Source: CAZWLY01 sp964634465 (lineage in GTDB: Bacteria > Desulfobacterota > Desulfarculia > G963662305). Taken from it: DNA of 64,000 nt. How positions within the stretch are numbered: the stretch's first letter is position 1; each line of letters opens with the position of its first letter. Positions 33,398 to 40,154 of this stretch are shown here, in pieces. The position numbers and the translations under genes are program-made. The notes under the pieces are model-generated. The model had not been told where the DNA came from. It made no database searches and saw only the letters and a program-made list of their open reading frames with translations. The stretch lies in assembly GCA_964634465.1 (NCBI GenBank), contig CAZWLY010000015.1:1-64000 (forward strand), read 5' to 3'.

Positions 33398-34318
33398 TCA
33401 GGCGCCGGGTGCGCCGTTGCCTTTGACCACCCGGCCGAACAGCCCGGCCATGGCTCTCAGCTCGTCCATCAGTCGGCTGAACGCCTCCGGCCGAAGCGAC
33501 TGCTCGCCGTCGCACAGCGCCTTCTCCGGTTGGGTGTGGACCTCGACCATGATCCCGTCGGCCCCGACGGCCAAGGCCGCCTTGGCCAAGGGCGAGACGT
33601 AGCGGCGTTCGCCCACGGCGTGGCTGGGGTCGACGATCACCGGCAGATGGGTCCGCTCCTTGAGGATCGGCACCGCGCTCAAATCGAGGGTGTTGCGGGT
33701 GGCCCGCTCGAAGGTGCGGATGCCGCGCTCGCACAGGATCACCCTCTCGTTGCCCGCGGCCAGGATGTACTCGGCCGCCATCAGGAACTCGTCCAGGGTG
33801 GCCATCAGGCCCCGCTTCAACAGGACCGGCTTGCGGGCTCGGCCCAGCTTTTTCAAAAGCGAGGTGTTTTGGCAGTTCCGGGCGCCGACCTGAAGGATAT
33901 CGGCGTAGGACTCGACCAGGGGGATGTCGGTCGAATCCATGACCTCGGTCACCACCGGCAGGCCGGTCTTTTGGCGGGCCAGGTCGAGCAGCTTGAGCCC
34001 TTCTTCCTCGAGACCCTGGAAGCTGTAGGGCGAGGTCCGGGGTTTGAACGCTCCGCCCCTGAGCACGGCCGCACCGGCCGCCTTGACGCTTTCGGCGGTG
34101 GATATGAGCCCCTCTTCGTCCTCCACCGAGCACGGCCCGGCGATGACCACGAACTCCTCTCCGCCGATGGTCGCCTCGCCGACGGTGATGCGGGTGTCAG
34201 GCCGATCCTCGCTTCGGCAGGCCAAGATCGGCGAGGGCGGTTTCGGTTCATCGAGGGGTACGACCACCACCTGGGGCAATCCTTCTACGTTGGGTACGAC
34301 CTCACATCTGACACTCAT
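33398..34318 (-). CDS. aroF: 3-deoxy-7-phosphoheptulonate (DAHP) synthase, type I-beta, Phe/Tyr block
   Basis: 306 residues. The KDO8P/DAHP-synthase barrel begins at about residue 55 (EFVVIAGPCSVEDEEGLI) and has LRGGAFKPRTSPYSFQG, the GARNCQN segment, LLKRGLMATLDEF and the VDPSHAVGERRYV metal-binding end. It joins erythrose-4-phosphate and PEP, first step of the shikimate pathway. The N-terminal 50 residues do not look like the ferredoxin-like regulatory domain present in its paralogue at 40155-41192, so feedback behaviour probably differs. The ATG follows AAGGAGGAAG; the attenuator hairpin ends about 20 bases upstream. An in-frame GTG within that hairpin is rejected as start. Confidence 0.94.
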   Translation of the reverse strand: MSVRCEVVPNVEGLPQVVVVPLDEPKPPSPILACRSEDRPDTRITVGEATIGGEEFVVIAGPCSVEDEEGLISTAESVKAAGAAVLRGGAFKPRTSPYSFQGLEEEGLKLLDLARQKTGLPVVTEVMDSTDIPLVESYADILQVGARNCQNTSLLKKLGRARKPVLLKRGLMATLDEFLMAAEYILAAGNERVILCERGIRTFERATRNTLDLSAVPILKERTHLPVIVDPSHAVGERRYVSPLAKAALAVGADGIMVEVHTQPEKALCDGEQSLRPEAFSRLMDELRAMAGLFGRVVKGNGAPGA

Positions 34319-34339
34319 TGAATCTTCCTCCTTCGGTTC

Positions 34340-34371
34340 AAAAAAATCGGCCACGGGGTTTGCCCGTGGCC
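34340..34371 (-). terminator. attenuator terminator before aroF1
   Basis: On the minus strand GGCCACGGG (34363-34371) pairs perfectly with CCCGTGGCC (34349-34357), followed by GA and seven T. It sits between the Phe/Tyr leader frame and the aroF1 ribosome-binding site, so read-through is required for expression of aroF1-pheA-tyrA from this promoter. Confidence 0.85.
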
Positions 34372-34376
34372 TGGAT

Positions 34377-34420
34377 AAAAAAAGGCCGCGGGCTTTCCGT
34401 TTCCCGGTCTACCCGCGGCC
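34377..34420 (-). terminator. upstream tandem hairpin with T-tract in the aroF1 leader
   Basis: GGCCGCGGG (34412-34420) pairs with CCCGCGGCC (34384-34392), followed by seven T, a second terminator-type structure. Its 3' arm can also pair with the 5' arm of the next hairpin (8 of 9 positions), which would block the downstream terminator. An AGACCGGG in its loop (34403-34410) complements CCCGGTCT inside the leader frame (34473-34480). Several mutually exclusive pairings are therefore possible. Confidence 0.7.
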
Positions 34421-34446
34421 CTGTTTCGCTTCAGCTTACTTGGAGA

Positions 34447-34539
34447 CTAGACACCTCCTCGGGCACACGGGCAGACCGGGCTAAAATAATAATAGCCGCT
34501 AAATCGAGTAATTACGCCCGTGTGAACCGAAAGACTCAT
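34447..34539 (-). CDS. Phe/Tyr leader peptide of the aroF1-pheA-tyrA block
   Basis: A 30-residue reading frame with a clear site (AGGAG nine bases before ATG). Its centre reads RFSGYYYFSPV: Phe13, Tyr16-18 as three TAT codons, Phe19. The C-terminus is CPCARGGV. It is followed within 27 bases by two terminator-type hairpins and then aroF1. This is the layout of a transcription attenuator sensing charged tRNA-Tyr and tRNA-Phe. The core RF[ST]GY...PVxPxARG is shared with the leader at 39885-39983, so the two leaders appear to be duplicates adapted to different end products. Too short for standard gene calling. Confidence 0.85.
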   Translation of the reverse strand: MSLSVHTGVITRFSGYYYFSPVCPCARGGV

Positions 34540-34562
34540 CCGTTATCTCTCCTGTCCAAAAC

Positions 34563-34592
34563 AGAAAAACACAGTTCGTGCTCGTCTGTCAA
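34563..34592 (-). promoter_or_regulatory. promoter of the aroF1 leader
   Basis: A consensus TTGACA (34587-34592) preceded by GGGGG; the -10 is weak (TTTTCT at 34563-34568, 18-base spacer). Comparable GGG-TTGACA boxes precede the trp leader. Confidence 0.5.
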
Positions 34593-34601
34593 CCCCCAAA
34601 A

Positions 34602-34616
34602 TGTATTTTTTATACA
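34602..34616. promoter_or_regulatory. inverted repeat TGTAT-N5-ATACA upstream of the aroF1 promoter
   Basis: A perfect palindrome in an AT-rich island immediately upstream of the -35 box and just after aroQ. It could be an operator for a repressor or activator; its position and symmetry are the only evidence. Confidence 0.35.
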
Positions 34617-34625
34617 CACTGGCCG

Positions 34626-35063
34626 TCAATCGGTCTCTTTCCTTCGGCCGAACCAGATCAGGGCCAGGGCGTAGGACTCGGGCCCGAAACCGGCGATGGA
34701 GCCGACCGAGACGCCGGCCAGAAGCGAGGTCCGGCGGAACTCTTCCCTGGCCTGGGGGTTCGATAGATGGACCTCGACGACCGGGACGCCGATCGCCGCG
34801 GCGGCGTCGCGCAGGGCGACGCTGGTGTGGGTGTAGCCGCCGGCGTTGAGGATCACCCCGTCGGCCGTCTCGTCGGCCCGGTGGAGGGCGTCGATCAGCT
34901 CACCTTCGTGATTGGACTGGAAGAAGGTCAGCTCCAGGCCCAGTTCCCGGCCCAGCCGTTCGAGCGAGGCTTCGATCCGGGCCGGCGTCTCGGTCCCGTA
35001 GATCTCGGGCTCCCGTCTTCCCAGCAGGTTCAGATTGGGTCCGTTGATGACGGCGATCTTCAT
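34626..35063 (-). CDS. aroQ: 3-dehydroquinate dehydratase, type II
   Basis: 145 residues, the normal length of the dodecameric type II dehydroquinase. Seen are INGPNLNLLGRREPEIYG with the catalytic Tyr/Arg loop, FFQSNHEGELIDALH, ILNAGGYTHTSVALRDA with the catalytic His region and EVHLSNPQAREEFRR. It dehydrates 3-dehydroquinate to 3-dehydroshikimate. The ATG overlaps the aroC stop codon. Last gene of the aroA block; only about 30 bases separate it from the next promoter. Confidence 0.95.
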   Translation of the reverse strand: MKIAVINGPNLNLLGRREPEIYGTETPARIEASLERLGRELGLELTFFQSNHEGELIDALHRADETADGVILNAGGYTHTSVALRDAAAAIGVPVVEVHLSNPQAREEFRRTSLLAGVSVGSIAGFGPESYALALIWFGRRKETD

Positions 35064-36121
35064 TTGATCTCCCTCCCGTGGGCTCTCTGCTCCAAGAGCG
35101 CGTCGGCCAGAACGAGGGCCGTCATGGCCTCGGCTACCGGGGCGATGCGCGGGCAGAGGCAGGGGTCGTGGCGGCCGGCGACCTTGATCGTCGCCTCCCG
35201 GCCCTCAAGGTCGATGGTCCGCTGGGGTCTGGCGATGGACGAGGTCGGCTTGACGGCCAGGCGCATGACGATCGGCTGGCCGGTGGAGACGCCGCCCAGA
35301 ATTCCGCCGGCGTGGTTGCTGAGGAAGCCCTGGGTCGAGAGCTGATCGTTGTTCTCGGAGCCGCGCCTGGCCGCGGCGGCGAAACCGGCCCCGAACTCGA
35401 CCCCCTTGACCGCGCCGATGGACAGCGCCGCCTGGCCCAGCAGGGCGTCCAGCTTGGAAAAGACCGGATCGCCCAGCCCGGCCGGAACGCCCTCGGCGAC
35501 GAGCTCGATCACCCCGCCGATGGAGTCCCCCTCGGCCAGAACCTCCTCGACCAGTTCGGCCGCTCGCCCGGCCAGGTCGGGATCGGCGAAACGGAGCGGA
35601 TCGGTCTCGGCGAAATCGGGATCGATCCGCCGGGCGGCGACGGAGCCGACGGCCAGGGTGTAGGCCTGGATGCCCACTCCGTGCGGCTTGAGCAGGGCCT
35701 TGGCCAGCGCGCCGGCGGCCACCCGCCCGACCGTCTCCCGGCCCGAGGATCTGCCCCCGCCCGGCTGGAGCGGCAGGCCGTATTTTTGAAAGTAGGCGTA
35801 ATCGGCGTGGCCGGGGCGAAAGAGCCGGCCGATCTCAGCGTAGTCCCCGGATTTCACGTCTCGATTCCTGACCACCAGACAGACCGGGCTGCCCAGCGTC
35901 CGGCCCTCGGCCAGTCCGGAGAGGATCTCGACCTGATCGGGCTCGTCTCTGGGCGAGACGTAGCGGGACGTTCCCGGCCGGCGGCGGTCCAACTCCCGCT
36001 GGATGTCGGCCGCATCGATCTCGATTCCGGGCGGCAAGCCGTCCACGACCACGCCCACGGCCGGGCCGTGGGACTCGCCGAAGGTGGCCACCGAAAGGTA
36101 GCGTCCAAACAGGCTGCCCAT
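35060..36121 (-). CDS. aroC: chorismate synthase
   Basis: 353 residues: FGRYLSVATFGESHGPAVGVVVDGLPPG (two adjacent stretches), RRRPGTSRYVSPRDEPD, the signature GGRSSGRETVGRVAAGALAK and the C-terminal SSIARPQRTIDLEG. It converts EPSP to chorismate with reduced FMN. ATG with GGGGGG upstream, 13 bases after the aroKB stop codon. An upstream in-frame Met that would add 20 residues overlaps aroKB and lacks a site. Confidence 0.95.
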   Translation of the reverse strand: MGSLFGRYLSVATFGESHGPAVGVVVDGLPPGIEIDAADIQRELDRRRPGTSRYVSPRDEPDQVEILSGLAEGRTLGSPVCLVVRNRDVKSGDYAEIGRLFRPGHADYAYFQKYGLPLQPGGGRSSGRETVGRVAAGALAKALLKPHGVGIQAYTLAVGSVAARRIDPDFAETDPLRFADPDLAGRAAELVEEVLAEGDSIGGVIELVAEGVPAGLGDPVFSKLDALLGQAALSIGAVKGVEFGAGFAAAARRGSENNDQLSTQGFLSNHAGGILGGVSTGQPIVMRLAVKPTSSIARPQRTIDLEGREATIKVAGRHDPCLCPRIAPVAEAMTALVLADALLEQRAHGREIK

Positions 36122-36134
36122 GTCCACCCCCCTG

Positions 36135-37685
36135 TCACAATCCGTCGACGACGGCGGCCAGTTCGTCCCGGCCGACGTCATCGACCATCACCGGTTCGGC
36201 CAGGTCGGCCAGCAGGACGAAGACCATTCGCCCCCGCCTGATCTTCTTGTCGTGTTTCATGATCTCCCAGGCCGCCTCGAGGGGCGGGACCGCCGTCGGC
36301 CGGTCGATGATCCGCCCGATTGCGGTCTCGATCCGCTCGGCCAGCCCGGCGGTGATAAGACCCCGGTTTCGCGACAGCCGGACGGCCACGATCAGGCCCA
36401 GGGCGACCGCCCGGCCGTGGCCGAGTCGGTACTCGCCCCAGCTCTCGACGGCGTGGCCGAAGGTGTGGCCCAGGTTGAGGATCGCCCGCCGGCCGGACTC
36501 GCGGAAATCCCGGCCGACCACCTCGGCCTTGGCCCCGGCCGAGAGGCGGATGACTTCGGCCAACAGGGGCAAGTCACCGGCCTTGAGCGCCCCCAGCTTA
36601 GCTTCGATCAGCTCGACCAGTCTCGGCTCGGCGACCAGGCCGGTCTTGTAGGCCTCGATCAGCCCCTCGGCGAGCTGTTTGCGGCCCAGCGTCTTGTGGG
36701 CCGCCGTGTCGAGGACGACCCCGGCCGGGACGGTGAAGCAGCCGACGGCGTTCTTGGCCGGGCCGAGGTTGACCCCGGACTTGCCGCCCACGGCCGCATC
36801 GACGCAGCCCAGAAGCGTGGTCGAGACCAGGGCGAAGTCCAGGCCCCGCTTGTAGGTCGCGGCCACGAAGGCGCCCAGGTCGGTGACCACGCCTCCGCCC
36901 AGGGCGACGAAGAAGTCCCCCCGATCGACGCCGTGGTCCAAGAGCGTCCGAAGGATGCGCCCGGCCCCGGCCAGCGTCTTGGCCCGCTCGCCGCCCCGGA
37001 TCGTAATCACCAGCGGCTCATCGAGGACCGCCGCGAACCGATCGAGGTGAAGCCGGGCCACGGTCCGGTCGGTCAGGATCGCCGTCCGCCGTCCGTCGAT
37101 CAAACGGGCCAGGCCGGCCGGAGCGTCGAAGGTGGTCAGGATCGGGCACTCGGCCCCCTCCAGCCGGGCGATCAGTTCCCGGTCCGGGAACAGGCCGGCC
37201 ACGATCTCTCTCACGATCTCGCCCGGTTTCTTGTCGGCGACGGCAACGCTCAGGTCGCAGTCGCGGTAAAGGGGCCGTCGCTGGTCGAGAAGCCGGCCGG
37301 CCGCTTCGAGGTCGCGCCACCTCGGCCGGGCGGCGATCTCCTCGCTCGTCAGCCTGCGCCGGCAGGTCAAAAGGTCGGCTTCGAGGTGGACCACCCGGCC
37401 GGAGCGGCGCATCAGGGTCCGGTTGTCTTCCCGCTCGACAAGGCCGCCGCCGGTGGCCACGATCAGTCTCTCGCGCCGCGCGATTTGCCGGAGCAGCCGG
37501 CTCTCCTCCCGCCGGAAGGCGGCCTCGCCCAGCTCGGCGAAGACGGCCGGGATGGGCCGCTTGAAGCGGAGCTCCAGCCGGGCGTCCAGATCGACGAACC
37601 GCCTCTTCAACGCCTCGGCCAGCCGCCGGCCGACGGTAGTCTTGCCCGCCCCCATGAAGCCGGTCAGGTAGATGTTCTCGGTCAC
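36135..37685 (-). CDS. aroKB: shikimate kinase / 3-dehydroquinate synthase fusion
   Basis: 516 residues. Residues 1-165 are shikimate kinase (Walker A LTGFMGAGKTTVGRRL, RFVDLDARLE, VATGGGLVERED); residues about 170-516 are 3-dehydroquinate synthase (LGGGVVTDLGAFVAATYKRG, LLGCVDAAVGGKSGVN, and the metal-binding INLGHTFGHAVE reading here LNLGHTFGHAVE). The fused enzyme catalyses steps two and five of the shikimate pathway. E. coli has separate but adjacent aroK and aroB; fused forms are known in some bacteria. GTG start overlapping the aroE stop codon (GTGA). Confidence 0.94.
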   Translation of the reverse strand: MTENIYLTGFMGAGKTTVGRRLAEALKRRFVDLDARLELRFKRPIPAVFAELGEAAFRREESRLLRQIARRERLIVATGGGLVEREDNRTLMRRSGRVVHLEADLLTCRRRLTSEEIAARPRWRDLEAAGRLLDQRRPLYRDCDLSVAVADKKPGEIVREIVAGLFPDRELIARLEGAECPILTTFDAPAGLARLIDGRRTAILTDRTVARLHLDRFAAVLDEPLVITIRGGERAKTLAGAGRILRTLLDHGVDRGDFFVALGGGVVTDLGAFVAATYKRGLDFALVSTTLLGCVDAAVGGKSGVNLGPAKNAVGCFTVPAGVVLDTAAHKTLGRKQLAEGLIEAYKTGLVAEPRLVELIEAKLGALKAGDLPLLAEVIRLSAGAKAEVVGRDFRESGRRAILNLGHTFGHAVESWGEYRLGHGRAVALGLIVAVRLSRNRGLITAGLAERIETAIGRIIDRPTAVPPLEAAWEIMKHDKKIRRGRMVFVLLADLAEPVMVDDVGRDELAAVVDGL

Positions 37686-38500
37686 GACGCCTCCTTGAGG
37701 GCGGCCGCGAACTCGGTCAGATCCACTTCGAGCCCGGTCCAGAGGGCGAAGCTTCGCCGGGCCTGGCCGGCCAGCATGGTCAGGCCGTCGGTGAAAGCGA
37801 CGCCGTTGGCCTCGGCCGACTCCCGCCAGAAGTTGTCGGCCCGGCCGTAGTTGAGATCGAACACCAGCCGGCACTCGGGCGCCTTCAAACCGCCGATGAG
37901 GGCGGCCAACTCCGGGGCCTCGGCCGGGGAGGAGACCGAGGTGGCGTTGACGATCAGCTCGGCCTCGATCGTCCGTCCGGCCAGCCGATCCAGCCCGGCC
38001 GGCCGGCCGCCGAAGTTCCGGGCCAGTTCGGCCCGCCGCGACTCGTTTCGGCCGACCAAAGTCACTTCCCCGACGTCCAACTCCCTCAGGGCGTAGAGAA
38101 CCGCCCTGGCCGCGCCGCCGGTCCCGATGACCAGGACCGGGGCGCCGGCCGCCTCGAAACCGACCGCCTGGAGGGCCTCGATGAAGCCGGCCGCGTCGGT
38201 GTTGCGGCCGATCAGTCGCTCGTCGTCCCGAACGATGGTGTTGACCGCGCCGATGGCTCTCGCCTCGTCGGTCAGGGCGTCTAAGTGGGCCATGACCGCC
38301 TTCTTGTGGGGTACGGTCACGTTGGCCCCGACGACGCCCAGCGCCCGGAGCCCGGCCAGCGCCTCGCCGATGCGCTCCGGCCGGACGGCGAAGGGGACGT
38401 AGACGCCGTCGATGCCGTGGGCTTTGAGCACCCGGTTGTGCATGGCCGGCGACTTGGAGACAAAGGCCCGCTCGTCGCTCAACAGGCCGAAGACCTTCAT
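37682..38500 (-). CDS. aroE: shikimate dehydrogenase
   Basis: 272 residues. The substrate domain has FVSKSPAMHNRVLKAHG and NVTVPHKKAVM (catalytic Lys), plus GAVNTIV and GRNTDAAGF; the NADPH loop is VLVIGTGGAARAVLYAL followed by LVGRNESRR, matching the NADP-type NRT-like motif. It reduces 3-dehydroshikimate to shikimate. ATG overlaps the aroA stop codon (ATGA), GTGA overlap with aroKB downstream. Confidence 0.95.
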   Translation of the reverse strand: MKVFGLLSDERAFVSKSPAMHNRVLKAHGIDGVYVPFAVRPERIGEALAGLRALGVVGANVTVPHKKAVMAHLDALTDEARAIGAVNTIVRDDERLIGRNTDAAGFIEALQAVGFEAAGAPVLVIGTGGAARAVLYALRELDVGEVTLVGRNESRRAELARNFGGRPAGLDRLAGRTIEAELIVNATSVSSPAEAPELAALIGGLKAPECRLVFDLNYGRADNFWRESAEANGVAFTDGLTMLAGQARRSFALWTGLEVDLTEFAAALKEAS

Positions 38501-39747
38501 CGGCTCAACCTCCTCAACTCCTCGTGGAAGCCGGGATAGGAGACGGCGGCGCAGTCTTCGCCCTCGATGGGGCACTCTCCACCGGCCAAAAGCAAGGCCA
38601 AACGCAGGGTCATGGCGATCCGATGGTCGCCCAGGGAGTCCAGCCCGGCCGGGACGGTAAGCGGCGTCGGCCCCTGGATGACCAGTCGGTCGGTCTCGGT
38701 CGTGATCCGGGCCCCCAGCCGACCCAGTTGGCCGGCGATCGCGGCCAGGCGGTCCGACTCCTTGAGGCGCAGCTCGGCCACGCCCTCGAAGACGGTTTCG
38801 CCCTCGGCCTGGCTGGCGGCCAGGGCCAGAATCGGCACCTCGTCGACCAGGAGGGGAACCTCTTCGGCCTCGATCCGGCCGCCTCTCAGGCCCGGTGTGT
38901 GCCGCACCCGGATCCGGCCCCATGGTTCGGGCGTCTCGCCCTGGACTTCGACTTCGACCTCGACCCCCAGGCGTCTCAACACCGCCAGGAAGCCGATCCG
39001 GGTCGGGTTCAGGAGCACTCCCTCGGCGGTGACCTCGCTGCCGGGGACGAGGGCCGCGGCGGTCAAGAAGAAGGCGGCCGAGGAGGCGTCGCCGGGCACG
39101 GCGAACGACTCTGGCAGCCTGAGTTTCGAGCGCTCGACGGCGATCGCCCCGGCCTCGGTTTCGATCCGACCGCCGAAGAGCCGGACCAGCCGTTCGGTGT
39201 GGTCGCGGCTCGGGTTCGGTTCCCGGACCCTGGTCCGGCCCTCGGCCTGGAGGCCGGCCAGAAGCAGGGCGCTCTTCAGTTGCGCGCTGGCCACGGGCAG
39301 GCGACAGTCCAGACCGGTCAACGCCCGGCCCTCGATTTCGACCGGAGCCTTGCCCTCCCGGCAGGCGACCTGGGCTCCCATCCGCCTCAGCGGCTCGGCG
39401 ACCCGCTCCATGGGCCGGCGGCGGAGGGACTCGTCGCCGTCGAGAACGTAGCGGCCCGCTCGCCCGGCCAGGAGCCCCATCAGGAGCCGCATGGTCGTGC
39501 CCGAGTTGCCGCAGTCGATCTCGGCGCGGGGCGCGATTTCACCCCCCGCGCCGGTGATGACCACCTTCTCGCCCTCCCGGCCGACCCTCACCCCCAGCGT
39601 CTCGACGGCCTCAAGGCTGGAGCCGACGTCGGCGCAGGGCGAAAAGTTGGTCAATTCCATCCGGCCCTCGGCCAAAAGCGACATCAGGGCCAGGCGATGA
39701 GAGATGGACTTGTCCCCCGGCGGCTTGAAAGTCCCTCTCAGGCTCAC
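38497..39747 (-). CDS. aroA: EPSP synthase (3-phosphoshikimate 1-carboxyvinyltransferase)
   Basis: 416 residues: FKPPGDKSISHRLALMSLLA (PEP/S3P binding Lys and Ser), DCGNSGTTMRLLMGLLAG (the Gly-Asn-Ala/Ser-Gly-Thr loop), DGDESLRRRPMERV and LRLKESDRLAAIAGQL near the C-terminus. It transfers enolpyruvate from PEP to shikimate-3-phosphate. The loop reads GNSGT where class I enzymes have LGNAGT, so class and inhibitor behaviour should not be assumed. GTG start with GGGAGGTG; the long in-frame extension upstream runs through the attenuator and is rejected. First gene of the common-pathway block. Confidence 0.95.
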   Translation of the reverse strand: MSLRGTFKPPGDKSISHRLALMSLLAEGRMELTNFSPCADVGSSLEAVETLGVRVGREGEKVVITGAGGEIAPRAEIDCGNSGTTMRLLMGLLAGRAGRYVLDGDESLRRRPMERVAEPLRRMGAQVACREGKAPVEIEGRALTGLDCRLPVASAQLKSALLLAGLQAEGRTRVREPNPSRDHTERLVRLFGGRIETEAGAIAVERSKLRLPESFAVPGDASSAAFFLTAAALVPGSEVTAEGVLLNPTRIGFLAVLRRLGVEVEVEVQGETPEPWGRIRVRHTPGLRGGRIEAEEVPLLVDEVPILALAASQAEGETVFEGVAELRLKESDRLAAIAGQLGRLGARITTETDRLVIQGPTPLTVPAGLDSLGDHRIAMTLRLALLLAGGECPIEGEDCAAVSYPGFHEELRRLSR

Positions 39748-39776
39748 GGGACACCTCCCTTGTCGGCTCCGTTCCC

Positions 39777-39808
39777 AAAAAAGAAGGCCGCGGGGTGTGC
39801 CCGCGGCC
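39777..39808 (-). terminator. attenuator terminator before aroA
   Basis: GGCCGCGGG (39800-39808) pairs with CCCGCGGCC (39786-39794) on the minus strand, loop of five, followed by TTCTTTTTT. It lies about 20 bases upstream of the aroA ribosome-binding site. Confidence 0.88.
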
Positions 39809-39822
39809 GGTTGAAACTCCAA

Positions 39823-39912
39823 GGCCGCGGTGCGCCCCCTCTTCGGTTCGTCCGCGGCCCCTGGATTGTCTTTGCGCTGGTCTGCTATGCTCCTCGGGCC
39901 GAGGGACGGACG
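39823..39912 (-). promoter_or_regulatory. alternative pairing arms of the aroA attenuator
   Basis: On the minus strand, from 5' to 3': arm A inside the leader frame (CGTCC and CGGCCC, 39896-39912), arm B GGGCCGCGGACG (39849-39860), arm C CCGCGGCC (39823-39830), then the terminator arms. A pairs with B, B with C, and C with the 5' terminator arm, the last being an antiterminator. A ribosome stalled on the Tyr/Trp codons leaves CGGCCC free to hold B, which would free C to block the terminator. This logic is inference. Confidence 0.6.
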
Positions 39913-39983
39913 GGGTCGTAATACCAGTCTAGATAGCCGGTAAATCGCTCCCTCGTCCCAGCGGAAAAAGTCCTTCGGTCCAT
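39885..39983 (-). CDS. aromatic leader peptide of the aroA block
   Basis: A 32-residue frame (ATG at 39983 with GAGGA nine bases upstream; an in-frame ATG three codons earlier is the alternative). It contains Phe6, Phe14, Tyr17, Trp20, Tyr21 and Tyr22; the centre reads RFTGYLDWYYDPVRP. All three aromatic amino acids are represented, fitting the common pathway genes that follow. It resembles the Phe/Tyr leader at 34447-34539 (RFxGY...PVxPxARG). It ends 26 bases before the first non-coding hairpin arm. Not detectable by ordinary gene prediction. Confidence 0.85.
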   Translation of the reverse strand: MDRRTFSAGTRERFTGYLDWYYDPVRPSARGA

Positions 39984-40154
39984 GACGATCATTCCTCGAC
40001 TGGAGGGCAGGAGAACACGAATATCGATCCGGCGTCAACCGTAAAATGGTTTTGAACCGACCCTCCGCCGGGGTCCGCCCCCGCCAGCGGGAGGCGATCG
40101 GACCCGGAATGCGGATTCCGGCCGGGACAGGCCGCCCCCCCTTTTCCCGGCCGG
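39984..40154. other. gap between aroF2 and the aroA leader
   Basis: A TTGACG box on the minus strand (40033-40038) could be the -35 of the aroA leader promoter, with no good -10. A small hairpin CCGGAAT/ATTCCGG (40104-40121) without T-tract lies after aroF2, so trp-operon transcripts may run into the aroA block. Confidence 0.4.
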
